Shown here: one piece after another, positions 9,002 to 17,970 of the stretch
Layout: each line of letters begins with the position of its first letter
How positions within the stretch are numbered: position 1 is the stretch's first letter
From: Henriciella sp.
GTDB lineage: Bacteria; Pseudomonadota; Alphaproteobacteria; Caulobacterales; Hyphomonadaceae
Reading direction: 5' to 3'
Assembly (NCBI GenBank): GCA_013214545.1
Contig: JABSQB010000002.1
Span: 1 to 64,000, forward strand
DNA: 64,000 nucleotides
The notes under the pieces: model-generated
Databases searched by the model: none
What the model saw: only the letters and a program-made list of their open reading frames with translations
Told to the model about the DNA's origin: nothing
Position numbers and translations under genes: made by a program

Positions 9002-10534
9002 ATGAACCTCATCATCGGGTCCGGTCCAGCAGGCGTCTCTGTCGCCATGGCGTTGATCGCGCGCGGTGAGAACGTGACACTGATTGATGCAGGAAAAGAC
9101 CTGTCCACGGAACTCAGCGCCCGGCGCAATAATTTCGCGTCCAAACCGGCTGAGTCCTGGACGAGTGAAGATCATCAGGCCTGGCAGGCCCCGCAGCTGG
9201 AAAAGACCGGCGATCTCTCCATGCGATTCGGCTCTATCCACGCGCAAAACCCGCTATCGGATGCGTTTGCCGACGAGACAGTTTTTGGGGGGCGCTCTTC
9301 GCACGCTGTCGGCGGTCTATCCAATGTTTGGGGCGCGGCCGTCTTGCCGTATCGCCAGGAAGATATCGGCTCATGGCCGATCAGTGCTGCAGATCTTGCC
9401 CCTCACTATCAAGCCGTATCTCAATTCATGCCGATCGCCGGATCGCCGGATGATGAATTACAAAGCGTATTTCCGGCCTTCGATGCGAGTGCGCTGAAAC
9501 CGCTGGATGCGGGACCGCAGGCGAAAGCGCTTCTTGAGCGTCTAAACAAAAACCGTCCGGCTCTGACAGAGCGCGGCATCTCTGTCGGCGGTGCGCGTCA
9601 GGCTGTACGCAATGGTTGCCATGTGTGCGGTCAGTGTTTGCACGGGTGTCCGTGGTCCATGATCTATTCGGCGCAGCAAACCCTTGAGACTCTTAAACAG
9701 TCAGAGCTGTTTTCTTATCGCTCCGGGATCACCGTCACAGAGATATCCGAACACGGAGACACTTGCCGTGTTCGCCTTTCAGATGACGCTGTCATCAAGG
9801 CAAACAGATTGTTTTTGGCGACCGGTGTTTATGAAACTGCGCGACTGGTGCTCGGGGCGCTACCCGAAAGTGACAGCAAACTCGTGCTGCAGGACAGTCG
9901 CCAATTCTTTTTGCCAATGCTGCATCGCTGGTCGTCAGGCAGAGACCCGGCCGCGCGGCCGCTCCACACGCTCGCAAAGCTCTTCGTCGAAATCGATGAT
10001 GCAGAGGTGTCGCCCTATCTGACGCATTCGCAGATCTATAGCTGGAATGAATTCTATGCGCGCGAGATGATCGCCAATTATGGGCGCCGACTGCCAGGCA
10101 GCAAGGCTCTGTTTGGTGCGATCGCCAAGCGTCTGATCGTGGCGCAAACCTTCATCCATTCAGATCACTGCGATCAGGTTGAGCTCACGCTCGAAACCAA
10201 GACTGGCCGTCTCGAAACCGAGATCGTGTCGAACCCGGACATGCACCCGACGATCGATCGCGCTGCATCTGTCCTGTCCAAGGCGATGTCGAAGGCGGGT
10301 CTCATGCCTTTATCATTCGCCAAACGCGTTGAGGGACCAGGGGCGAGTTTTCACTCTGGCGGCACATTGCCGATGTCTGCATCGCCGGCGGACTTACAGA
10401 CAGACCCCCTCGGTCGCCTTTCGGGCTTCAACAATGTTCATATCGTTGATGCGTCGATTCTCCCGACCATTCCGGCCAGCACGATCACCTTCACGGTGAT
10501 GGCGAATGCGCATCGGATTGGAACACTGGTCTAA
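9002..10534 (+). CDS. GMC-type FAD oxidoreductase with ferredoxin-like cysteine motif
   Basis: 510 residues. The start is taken at ATG 9002; a TTG six bases earlier is possible. The FAD-binding GSGPAG motif is at 6-11. GMC signatures are seen at the C-terminus: FHSGGTLPM with His451, and HIVDASILPTIPASTITFTVMANAHRI. The family oxidises alcohols of sugars, sterols or lipids using FAD. Unusually clear is Cys206-x2-Cys209-x2-Cys212-x3-Cys216-Pro, the spacing of a [4Fe-4S] ferredoxin site; related cysteines occur in some long-chain alcohol and sugar dehydrogenases. Placed last in the operon, it may oxidise a sugar hydroxyl on the glycan or a lipid carrier. It meets the next gene tail to tail with a 4-base overlap. 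Confidence 0.8.
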   Translation: MNLIIGSGPAGVSVAMALIARGENVTLIDAGKDLSTELSARRNNFASKPAESWTSEDHQAWQAPQLEKTGDLSMRFGSIHAQNPLSDAFADETVFGGRSSHAVGGLSNVWGAAVLPYRQEDIGSWPISAADLAPHYQAVSQFMPIAGSPDDELQSVFPAFDASALKPLDAGPQAKALLERLNKNRPALTERGISVGGARQAVRNGCHVCGQCLHGCPWSMIYSAQQTLETLKQSELFSYRSGITVTEISEHGDTCRVRLSDDAVIKANRLFLATGVYETARLVLGALPESDSKLVLQDSRQFFLPMLHRWSSGRDPAARPLHTLAKLFVEIDDAEVSPYLTHSQIYSWNEFYAREMIANYGRRLPGSKALFGAIAKRLIVAQTFIHSDHCDQVELTLETKTGRLETEIVSNPDMHPTIDRAASVLSKAMSKAGLMPLSFAKRVEGPGASFHSGGTLPMSASPADLQTDPLGRLSGFNNVHIVDASILPTIPASTITFTVMANAHRIGTLV

Positions 10535-11799
10535 GCTGGACCGTTTTCAAAAGCGCCGGCTTCAAAGGCTGCGGCCAGCCCCGTATCGCCGCGCGCGTGG
10601 GCAGCTTTCGCGAGCTCCACGCCATAAGCGGCGAGCACGCGATCTTCGCGCCAGCGCTCTTCAAACCCTTTACGCGCAAGCGCACCATGACGCGTTCGCC
10701 ACGATGCGTCGGTCTGGATCGTCGTCATGGCCTCTATCAGATCATCTTCCGTTTCGAACAGCGCGCCAGCATCAGCCGCCTCCACAATCTCAGGGAAGGG
10801 TCCGAGGCGCCGCGCAATCACCGGCGTTCCAATCCGAAAGCTCTCAATCAGAATGATGCCGAATGTTTCATAACAGACTGACGGCACGATCAATCCAAGT
10901 GCGCCGCGATAATAGGCATTGAGTTCATCCAGTGATTTACGTCCCAGGAATTTAATCCGTGGATTGTCGCGCGCGAGCGCTTTCAGTTCGTCTGTATATT
11001 CGCCATCGCCGAGAATGAGCAGGTCCGCGTCAGGATACTTGTCAAACGCCGGAAAGACATCCTGCAGGCCTTTGATTTTTTCGAGCCGCCCGACAAACAG
11101 GAAGTAGGGTCGGTCATGCTCTGCGGGTTCGGGCAACGCGGATGCGTCAATATCCGGCAGGAAGTATGGCAGCACAGTCATGTCTTTCTGGAGACCAAAC
11201 TGCTTGTGCTTTTGCCGCGAGAATTCACTCTTGGCGATGAGCAGATCAATCTGCTCAAGCTTGCGCTCCAGAAAGCCGGTATAACGCCACAATTGCGGTG
11301 GCCGCTTGTAGGAGAGCGTGCATTTCAAACACTCCCGCGTCTCGCACAACGCCTTGTTCTCTTTCCACAAGACATGCATCGGGCAGACCAGCCAATGCTC
11401 ATGCGCTTCATAGATTTTGAGCGCCTTGCCAAAATCGAGCAGGCCCGGACCGCCGACCAGTGACGTATTGTTGTGCCAGATGATATCGAACGCGCCGTCA
11501 TCGATGATTTGTTTGATACTACCGCCATGCACAAGCGGACGACCAGTTTGCTGCGTCATCAGATTGGTCATCATCGGCCAGCCAGAAGACAAGGCGATCT
11601 CGGTCACGCCATCATCTGAGTAGGACTTGCCCTCAACATCGCCGCCCATCGTCTGATAGGCGTCCTTGTCGTGTACCACCGTCACATCATGGCCGCGGCG
11701 CACCAAAGCCTGCGCCATGCGCTGCACACCGACGGCATCTCCGCCAAAGGAATATGGCGGGTAAAATGTTGTGAACATCAAGATCTTCAAAGCGCGCAT
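10531..11799 (-). CDS. GT4-family glycosyltransferase with cysteine cluster
   Basis: 422 residues from ATG 11799, which follows a GAGTGGG ribosome site; an in-frame GTG 12 bases earlier is less likely. The N-terminal GT-B domain begins KILMFTTFYPPYSFGG. The C-terminal domain has FVGRLEKIKG and the donor-site motif ETFGIILIE, so it is a retaining transferase using an NDP-sugar. Cys139, Cys152, Cys157 and Cys160 form a cluster seen in some GT4 proteins and possibly binding metal. It is cytoplasmic or membrane-associated and is transcribed alone, convergent with the GMC gene. Only a degraded sigma-54-like site, with GA replacing GC at -12, lies upstream (11830-11846). Confidence 0.87.
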   Translation of the reverse strand: MRALKILMFTTFYPPYSFGGDAVGVQRMAQALVRRGHDVTVVHDKDAYQTMGGDVEGKSYSDDGVTEIALSSGWPMMTNLMTQQTGRPLVHGGSIKQIIDDGAFDIIWHNNTSLVGGPGLLDFGKALKIYEAHEHWLVCPMHVLWKENKALCETRECLKCTLSYKRPPQLWRYTGFLERKLEQIDLLIAKSEFSRQKHKQFGLQKDMTVLPYFLPDIDASALPEPAEHDRPYFLFVGRLEKIKGLQDVFPAFDKYPDADLLILGDGEYTDELKALARDNPRIKFLGRKSLDELNAYYRGALGLIVPSVCYETFGIILIESFRIGTPVIARRLGPFPEIVEAADAGALFETEDDLIEAMTTIQTDASWRTRHGALARKGFEERWREDRVLAAYGVELAKAAHARGDTGLAAAFEAGAFENGPA

Positions 11800-11920
11800 G
11801 ATGAAACCCACTCAACCAGCTTCGCCACACTCAAGTTTCAGGCCAATTCTGCAAGCAAAATTCGCTTCTGGCGAAACAATTGAGGGCAATCTGGAAATGT
11901 GGCAGACAGCTTTGGGGACA

Positions 11921-11937
11921 CTGGCACTTTATTTGCG
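11921..11937 (+). promoter_or_regulatory. Sigma-54 promoter for the GT4 gene at 11994
   Basis: The sequence reads CTGGCACTTTATTTGCG and matches the consensus at ten of eleven core positions. The predicted start is near 11948, 46 bases before the ATG. Directly downstream is a ten-base-period direct repeat of AATCCAAGG (11950-11968). Confidence 0.72.
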
Positions 11938-11993
11938 TCAAAATTGGTAAATCCAAGGGAATCCAAGGCCAGAAAACGCCCATTTGAGTAAAC

Positions 11994-13175
11994 ATGCTGC
12001 AGCAAACTCAGACACCTACAGCTCAGCCCGATGTGGCTGAGGGCGCGGACAAGCCTCTGCGGATCCTGCAGTTTTGCACCAATTTCTACAAAGGCGGCGG
12101 GATTCAGACGCACGTCCTGGAATTATCAGAATGGCTAGAAGCGAGCGGGCACCAAATCTGGTTCGCTGCCGAGCCTCGCCGCTCCAGCCAGGATCCAAGC
12201 GCTGAGAATTTTATATCCCTATCCATGGCCGATGTTTCCAAGGTTGATGGGAATTTGCCCGGGCGTGTCTATTCCATGTTTCGCAACGCAATGCGGTTGA
12301 GAAAAGAGATTTCGAAGCACAAGTTTGACGTCATCCACGTTCACGAAACCGCCCCTGCGCTGGTGGCGCGGCTCGCGACTTTGGGCAAAGATATCCCGAT
12401 CGTCATGACCTTTCATGGCTCAGCGCCTGAACGGATCCCAAGCGCCGCCAAGATCGGCAAATATTGCGCGGATATCGTCGCATCGCCGAGCCGGATTTCG
12501 CTGGATGCATTGATTGCAAATGGCGTCCGCGCGGACAAAACCAAAGTGCTGAGAAACGGCATCAAGCCGCTACGGATTGCGAGCGCCGACACGATAGCAA
12601 CGCTGCGGGAACGTTACTTGCCGGATGGCAAAGGCCAGATCGTCTTTAGCCCGTCGCGCCTGGCGCCGCAAAAAGGCATCGATATCATGATCGAGGTCGC
12701 AAAACGCGTCATCGAAAAACGCCCGGACACGCAATTCGTGATTGCTGGCAGCGGCGTCCTGACTGGAACAGTCGATGAGTGGGCGGCGGCCGCTGGAGTG
12801 GGTGACAATATGCACTTCCTCGGCGCGATCGACACGGTGCCTGAACACTTGCAGGCCTCAGACTTGTTTCTGCTCACCTCGCGATGGGAAGCGCTACCGA
12901 TTTCCATCGTTGAATCATTCCGCGCGGGCCTGCCCGTTGTGGCTACGGATTGCGGCGGCGTCTCTGAACTGGTCGATGACCAGGTCGGCAAATTGTGCAC
13001 GGTCGAAGATGTCGACGGCATTACGAACGCCGTACTCACGCTCCTGCAGTCAGATGAGCTTCGCCAGCAAAAGCGAGCGGCGGCAATCGCCCGCAGCGAA
13101 GAGAAACAGTTCGACGTCGATCACGCGCACGAACAAATCCTGACGACTTATCAAAGCGTTTTGAGCGAGCGCTAG
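11994..13175 (+). CDS. GT4-family glycosyltransferase
   Basis: 393 residues. After a 20-residue polar N-terminus comes the GT-B opening RILQFCTNFYKGGGIQTHVLEL, then VMTFHGSAPERIPS in the acceptor domain, and FSPSRLAPQKGIDIMIE plus SRWEALPISIVESFRAGLPVVATDCGG in the donor domain, with the E-x7-E-like pair expected of retaining GT4 enzymes. It would add a sugar from an NDP donor on the cytoplasmic face. It is single-gene, divergent from the other GT4 gene, and convergent with the flippase gene 13 bases away. A 14-base perfect palindrome (13167-13180) covers its stop codon. Confidence 0.88.
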   Translation: MLQQTQTPTAQPDVAEGADKPLRILQFCTNFYKGGGIQTHVLELSEWLEASGHQIWFAAEPRRSSQDPSAENFISLSMADVSKVDGNLPGRVYSMFRNAMRLRKEISKHKFDVIHVHETAPALVARLATLGKDIPIVMTFHGSAPERIPSAAKIGKYCADIVASPSRISLDALIANGVRADKTKVLRNGIKPLRIASADTIATLRERYLPDGKGQIVFSPSRLAPQKGIDIMIEVAKRVIEKRPDTQFVIAGSGVLTGTVDEWAAAAGVGDNMHFLGAIDTVPEHLQASDLFLLTSRWEALPISIVESFRAGLPVVATDCGGVSELVDDQVGKLCTVEDVDGITNAVLTLLQSDELRQQKRAAAIARSEEKQFDVDHAHEQILTTYQSVLSER

Positions 13176-13188
13176 CGCTCCGTTCCAA

Positions 13189-14625
13189 TCAAGATCGCAG
13201 GAAGTATTGCTGCGCCAATCGCACCCGGTCACGCATAAACAGCCATGACGCCGCCGCGTAGATGGCGACACCGATCAGCCCACCGATGGCAAGCACAGCG
13301 AGATTAGATTGAGCGGGCAGCTGGCGTGTCAGATAGAGCACCGCCCCAGCCATTCCCACACTCGCGGCGAGCGGCATCAAATGCTGACGACTCAATTGAA
13401 GTATTCCCACGCCTGAAAGATTGGAAACGATGGCGAACCGTACCACCCACAAGATGAGGAAGGACCCGGCAAACCCATACGCCACGCCGTTTAGACCTTG
13501 CGAGAAGCTCGCGATGACTGCGCCCGCGGCTAACCCAACTTCCAGCCAGGCGACGATGGCGAGCGCACCGATTTTTCGCGCTGCCAAGCAATAGGACTGA
13601 TGGACCATTTCGATCGCGAGATACGCACCGATTAGGCCAATGATTGACAGCGTCGGCGCCGCCGGGGCCCATTTCGCGCCAAACACCAGCGTGATGATGG
13701 GACCCGATAGTACCATCATTCCAGCCATGGCTGGGAACGCGATCCATCCGGACAGACGGGACAGCTCAATCAGGAGTGTGCGCGCTGGTCTGCCTTCTCG
13801 CAGGCGCGCGGCGAAGGCTGATTGTGACACCATGCGCATCGGCGTCGATACCAGGAAGGAGGCGATCTCAACCAGGCGCCACGCGAGGGAGAAATAGCCG
13901 AGCACTACTGGTCCCAAAAGCGCACCAATAAGAGCCATGGGCACTTGTACGCGGGCAATTTGAGCACCCCTCAGGGCGAGGACTGAGCGTCCGAATCCGA
14001 AGATTTCTCGCACCGCACTCATTCGCACCGAAAGTTGCGGGCGCCATGATACGGCGCCCCAGGCGAGGACTGTATTGACGCCGACTTGCACCAGACGCTG
14101 CGCGACCAGAGCCCAGACTCCGTAACCACTGAGAGCCATCCACACCGCCACCACACCGCCACAGACAACGCCGGCAACGGCTCTGATGGCAAGCGCTTTG
14201 AATTTCATGTGACGCCGAAGCAGACTCGCCGGTACCGCCCCCAGCGCCACCAGGATCACGCTGAAGCCGAGATATTGGATCAACGCACTGACGATGGCCT
14301 GCTGATACAGACCGGCGATCAAGCCAGATGCCAGCCACAGCCCGGCAAACAGCACCGCCGCAAAAACGATCAAGCTGTAGAAGACTGCGTTGGAATGCGC
14401 CTGATCTTCGCCAGGAAACGCGACAAGGTATTCTGTCAGCGTTTCCCGCACCAGAAACTCGCAAAGGATGACAATCGCTGCGGCCATGGCGATCAAACCG
14501 AACGCTTCGACGCCGAGAAGGCGCGCCAGGATAACGAAAATCAGGACATTGAAGGCCTGTTCGACCCAATTGCCCATCGCCATCCAGGCAATGCTGGTTC
14601 CGACCTGATGGCGATCTTCACTCAT
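13189..14625 (-). CDS. Wzx/MOP-family oligosaccharide flippase
   Basis: 478 residues from ATG 14625; an in-frame ATG at 14646 would shorten the predicted leader to 18 bases. About twelve to fourteen hydrophobic helices occur over the whole length, with the opening WMAMGNWVEQAFNVLIFVILARLLGVEAFGLIAMA typical of the polysaccharide transporter family (WzxC/ExoT-like). It should flip a lipid-linked oligosaccharide from the cytoplasmic to the periplasmic leaflet. It is divergent from the sulfotransferase, the two promoters lying back to back. It is convergent with the GT4 gene at 11994. Confidence 0.87.
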   Translation of the reverse strand: MSEDRHQVGTSIAWMAMGNWVEQAFNVLIFVILARLLGVEAFGLIAMAAAIVILCEFLVRETLTEYLVAFPGEDQAHSNAVFYSLIVFAAVLFAGLWLASGLIAGLYQQAIVSALIQYLGFSVILVALGAVPASLLRRHMKFKALAIRAVAGVVCGGVVAVWMALSGYGVWALVAQRLVQVGVNTVLAWGAVSWRPQLSVRMSAVREIFGFGRSVLALRGAQIARVQVPMALIGALLGPVVLGYFSLAWRLVEIASFLVSTPMRMVSQSAFAARLREGRPARTLLIELSRLSGWIAFPAMAGMMVLSGPIITLVFGAKWAPAAPTLSIIGLIGAYLAIEMVHQSYCLAARKIGALAIVAWLEVGLAAGAVIASFSQGLNGVAYGFAGSFLILWVVRFAIVSNLSGVGILQLSRQHLMPLAASVGMAGAVLYLTRQLPAQSNLAVLAIGGLIGVAIYAAASWLFMRDRVRLAQQYFLRS

Positions 14626-14674
14626 TCGACTGGATCTCTCCCGCATCGCCTGCCCGTTTGACAGCGCTCAGCGC

Positions 14675-14691
14675 TGCAAAAGGGATGCCTG
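14675..14691 (-). promoter_or_regulatory. Sigma-54-like promoter for the flippase gene
   Basis: On the minus strand the sequence reads CAGGCATCCCTTTTGCA. The spacing of GG and GC is exact and nine of eleven core positions match. The predicted start near 14664 gives a 39-base leader to ATG 14625. Confidence 0.55.
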
Positions 14692-14714
14692 AATCGCCCA
14701 CACGTGTCGAGAGA

Positions 14715-14731
14715 TGGGCACAGACCCTGCA
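14715..14731 (+). promoter_or_regulatory. Sigma-54-like promoter for the sulfotransferase gene
   Basis: The sequence reads TGGGCACAGACCCTGCA, with GGCAC and TGC elements at the correct spacing and nine of eleven core positions matching. Its upstream edge is only 23 bases from that of the divergent flippase promoter. The predicted start is near 14742. Confidence 0.5.
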
Positions 14732-14807
14732 TATATGTTTCACCTGTGGATCATCCGGGGATAGGATATCTCTCAAAGTCCAGATTATCGGTGCAGCCGG
14801 GGAAAAA

Positions 14808-15713
14808 ATGACGACAAGATTACCTGATTTTCTGGTGATTGGTGCAGCCCGCGCGGGTACGACGGCGCTGCACGGGTTTTTGCGTCAACATCCCGGCATC
14901 TTCATGCCTGCGCGCAAGGAACCCAACTTCTTTGCTTATGAGGGCGAGGAACTGGCCTGCGAGGGACCTGGCGCCGACTATATCAATAACTCCATCGTCG
15001 ACCCGTCGGCCTATTCCGCTTTGTTTGCCGAGGCCCCAGCCGACGCGCGGCTTGGCGAAGCCTCACCGCTTTACCTTTATAGCGAGCGCGCGCCCGGTCG
15101 GATCAAGCATCATATTCCGGGCGCGAAGATGATCGTGATCCTGCGAAACCCGGTCGACCAGGCCTATTCGCACTTCATGTATGCCACCAAGCAATGCATT
15201 GAAAACGTATCAGATTTTGACAAAGCACTGACCCTGGAAAGGATGCGGCTCGATCAAGGTTGGCAGCCTTTGTTCGGATACTCGCAATTCCCGCGCTATG
15301 GTGAACAATTGGCGCGCTATTTTGAGCTTTTTCCGCGAGATCAGTTCCTGATCAAACGCTATGAAGACTATCAGGCCGATCCGGACGCTTTCCTGCGCGC
15401 CGTCTATGAATTTATCGGCGTAGATCCGGATTTTGTTCCCACCAAGAGTGACAAGGTTAATGCCGGCGGGGTCCCGAAAAACCAGGCGTTTCAGGACTTC
15501 CTGATGAAGCCCAACCCGGTCACCAAAGCGGTCGGACTTGTTGTGCCTCAAGAAACCCGCCTGAAAATCCGCGACTGGATGGCTCGGAAGAACATGAACG
15601 CGCCGGAAACGCTCAGCAGCAACGCGCGGGCTATGCTGCTCGAACGCCTGTCAGATGACATTCGCGCGCTGGAAACGTTGCTCGACTGGGATTTGTCAGC
15701 CTGGATGCGTTGA
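14808..15713 (+). CDS. PAPS-dependent sulfotransferase
   Basis: 301 residues from ATG 14808, preceded by a GGGG ribosome site; an upstream in-frame start at 14658 would precede the predicted promoter. The PAPS 5'-phosphosulfate loop is IGAARAGTTALHGFL (11-25), and the 3'-phosphate motif is VILRNPVDQAYSHF with Arg113 and Ser121. A KEPNFFAYEG stretch (38-46) is typical of glycan sulfotransferases. It moves sulfate from PAPS to a sugar hydroxyl, so the finished glycan is probably sulfated, which is common in marine bacteria. It is cytoplasmic, single-gene, and followed by the UDP-sugar dehydrogenase. Confidence 0.9.
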   Translation: MTTRLPDFLVIGAARAGTTALHGFLRQHPGIFMPARKEPNFFAYEGEELACEGPGADYINNSIVDPSAYSALFAEAPADARLGEASPLYLYSERAPGRIKHHIPGAKMIVILRNPVDQAYSHFMYATKQCIENVSDFDKALTLERMRLDQGWQPLFGYSQFPRYGEQLARYFELFPRDQFLIKRYEDYQADPDAFLRAVYEFIGVDPDFVPTKSDKVNAGGVPKNQAFQDFLMKPNPVTKAVGLVVPQETRLKIRDWMARKNMNAPETLSSNARAMLLERLSDDIRALETLLDWDLSAWMR

Positions 15714-15762
15714 GCTGCAGCAGATTCGGCTTTTTTTGCCAAGAGCCAGGGAAGACAGTTGA

Positions 15763-15779
15763 ATGGCGTGTTTCTTGCT
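15763..15779 (+). promoter_or_regulatory. Sigma-54-like promoter for the UDP-sugar dehydrogenase gene
   Basis: The sequence reads ATGGCGTGTTTCTTGCT. TGGC and TTGCT are at the right spacing, and GT replaces AC. The predicted start near 15790 falls inside two overlapping inverted repeats: CTGTA-N5-TACAG (15778-15792) and CCCTA-N4-TAGGG (15785-15798). Confidence 0.6.
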
Positions 15780-15818
15780 GTAAACCCTACAGTTAGGGAC
15801 ATGTAGAGATATACGGCC

Positions 15819-17201
15819 ATGGGGACGTTCAATATTCAAACTGAGCAATCGGATTCTGGCGATACCGCCCTGCCCGCAATCGGTCTGGAGCTGCTCGAAA
15901 AGCTGAAAGCCAAGACCGCACGTGTGGGCATTATCGGGCTCGGTTATGTTGGTCTGCCACTGGCCGTGACGGCTGCCACCCGGGGTAATCCGGTGGTCGG
16001 GATCGAAATCAACCCGAACAAGAACAGCCTGCTCGAACAGGGGTCGAGCTATATCGATGCGGTCAGCGATGAAGACCTGCAAGCCGTGGTCGGAACCAAA
16101 TTCACCAGCAGCTCCAATTTCGCAGAGCTTGCCGCGTGTGAGGTAATCGTGATCTGCGTTCCGACGCCGCTCTCCTCGCATCGTGACCCAGACCTGTCTT
16201 ATGTGGAGTCTGCCGGTCGCGAGATCGCGAAGCATATGAAACCGGGCGTATTGATTGTCCTGGAATCAACGACTTATCCTGGCACGACGCAGGACATTCT
16301 GGTTCCAATCCTGGAAACAAGCGGACTGAAAGCCGGCGAAGATTTCTTCATGGCCTCTTCGCCTGAACGCGAAGACCCAGGCAATAAGAGCTTCAGCACC
16401 TCCACCATCCCGAAGATCGTTGGTGGTGACGGCGAGATGGCGTCCATTCTCGCACAGCAATTCTATAGCGGCGTGGTTGACCGGGTCGTCCCGGTGTCCT
16501 CCACCCGCGCCGCTGAAGCCGTGAAGATCACCGAGAACATCTTCCGCGCCGTGAATATCGGTCTTGTGAACGAGCTGAAGACGATTTACGACGCGATGGG
16601 CCTCGATATCTGGGAGATTATTGACGGCGCCGCGACCAAGCCATTTGGCTTCATGCCCTTCTATCCCGGACCAGGCCTTGGCGGGCACTGCATTCCGATT
16701 GATCCGTTTTATCTGACCTGGAAGGCGCGTGAACACGATTTGCCGACCAAGTTTGTTGAACTGGCTGGTGAAGTGAACCAGTCCATGCCGCGTTATGTGG
16801 TCCAGCGCACCCGTGAGGTTATTGACCGCACCACCGGCAAAGGCCTCTCCAGCGCGAAGATCCTGGTGATAGGCGTTGCTTACAAAAAGAATGTCGCCGA
16901 CATGCGTGAAAGCCCGGCTTTGCGCATTCTGGAATATTTCGAAGCAGCTGGCTCCACCGTCGATTTCTATGACCCCATGGTGCCATTCATTCCCAAGAAT
17001 GATGAACATCCGACGCTCGAAGGGCGCAAGTCCGTACCTGAAAGCACGGTGACCTCTTCAGACTATGAGGCTATCATCATCGCGACTGATCACGACAAGG
17101 TGGACTACGCCAAGCTCAGCGAAAGCGGCATTCCAATCATCGACACGCGCAATGTGATGGAACGCAACAGCCTGCCGATGGATAATGTCACCAAGGCCTA
17201 G
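15819..17201 (+). CDS. UDP-sugar 6-dehydrogenase (WbpA/UDP-GlcNAc type)
   Basis: 460 residues. The NAD-binding motif GLGYVGLP is at 40-47 and the catalytic Cys291 lies in PGPGLGGHCIPIDPFYLTWKA. The HCIPIDPFYL wording is that of WbpA-like UDP-N-acetylglucosamine or related dehydrogenases rather than UDP-glucose dehydrogenase (Ugd). The enzyme oxidises C6 in two NAD-dependent steps to a uronic acid, implying an acidic sugar in the glycan. The C-terminal UDP-binding domain (about 330-455) is complete. It is transcribed alone and overlaps the deacetylase tail to tail by 4 bases. Confidence 0.88.
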   Translation: MGTFNIQTEQSDSGDTALPAIGLELLEKLKAKTARVGIIGLGYVGLPLAVTAATRGNPVVGIEINPNKNSLLEQGSSYIDAVSDEDLQAVVGTKFTSSSNFAELAACEVIVICVPTPLSSHRDPDLSYVESAGREIAKHMKPGVLIVLESTTYPGTTQDILVPILETSGLKAGEDFFMASSPEREDPGNKSFSTSTIPKIVGGDGEMASILAQQFYSGVVDRVVPVSSTRAAEAVKITENIFRAVNIGLVNELKTIYDAMGLDIWEIIDGAATKPFGFMPFYPGPGLGGHCIPIDPFYLTWKAREHDLPTKFVELAGEVNQSMPRYVVQRTREVIDRTTGKGLSSAKILVIGVAYKKNVADMRESPALRILEYFEAAGSTVDFYDPMVPFIPKNDEHPTLEGRKSVPESTVTSSDYEAIIIATDHDKVDYAKLSESGIPIIDTRNVMERNSLPMDNVTKA

Positions 17202-17968
17202 GAATAGGCGACGGGATTCACAAAGCCTCGAATGGTCCGCAATGCCTGCCGAAGCTTCAGGTAGAGCCCGCCTTTGCCGTCGAGGAAATCCTGCCAGCGG
17301 GCAAGATCCTGATAATAGAACATCTCGATGCGCGGCAGGTCATAAAGATTGCTGCTTCGCGTTGCGATGCCATGCTCAACCCCGACCGAGAGATCGTAAT
17401 GTCGGGCAATTTGCTCCAGCGCGCTTGGACTGACCTGGCCATATGGCGGGGCGAAATGGGTGGATGTCTTGCTCAACTCGGTTTCGAGATCAGATTTCGA
17501 CCCGGCTATCTCTTCTGTCAGGGCGTCGCCCTCCAGCGTGGAGAGCGCAACATGGTTGCGCCCGTGCGGGGCGATATCGGCCAGAGTTTGATCCAGGGTC
17601 TGCAAAGCGGGCCAATCAAGCAATGGCCGCTGGTCATTATGACCGCCATACCAATCTTCGATCTCTCCGGTCTTTCGGGTCGGAACAAAGAGCGTGCTTG
17701 GAAAGTTGAACGCTTCCAAAACTGGATGCGCGTGGTCTTTGAAATCGACAAAACCATCATCGAACGTGATGGCCATGGCTTTTTCCGGCAGCTCGCGATC
17801 ACCGCGATGCCAGGCGGCGACGTCCTCAAGCGAGACAACCTCGTAATCGCTCTCAGCGAGCTTCGACATCATGGATTTGAACGTGTCCGGCGCAATCGAA
17901 GTCGGCCCACCCGCATCAGAGATCGAGTGAAACATCAAAATCGGAACTTGGGTCGCCGGTTTGCTCAT
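17198..17968 (-). CDS. Polysaccharide deacetylase (NodB-like)
   Basis: 256 residues. The NodB core is visible: the metal and base Asp70-Asp71 in AITFDDGFVDF, and the metal-binding histidines His135 and His139 in PHGRNHVAL, followed by HFAPPYGQ for motif 3. There is no signal peptide, so it acts in the cytoplasm or on a precursor. It would remove an N- or O-acetyl group from a sugar or glycan intermediate. It is last gene of the minus-strand unit GT2, LPG-TM, FAD protein, deacetylase, with 2 bases between it and the FAD gene. Confidence 0.85.
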   Translation of the reverse strand: MSKPATQVPILMFHSISDAGGPTSIAPDTFKSMMSKLAESDYEVVSLEDVAAWHRGDRELPEKAMAITFDDGFVDFKDHAHPVLEAFNFPSTLFVPTRKTGEIEDWYGGHNDQRPLLDWPALQTLDQTLADIAPHGRNHVALSTLEGDALTEEIAGSKSDLETELSKTSTHFAPPYGQVSPSALEQIARHYDLSVGVEHGIATRSSNLYDLPRIEMFYYQDLARWQDFLDGKGGLYLKLRQALRTIRGFVNPVAYS

Positions 17969-17970
17969 CT

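Noticed and set aside
13167-13180. Perfect palindrome GAGCGCTAGCGCTC at the end of the GT4 gene
   Set aside because: It lies inside the last codons and has no T-tract; probably codon use (Glu-Arg-stop) and chance.
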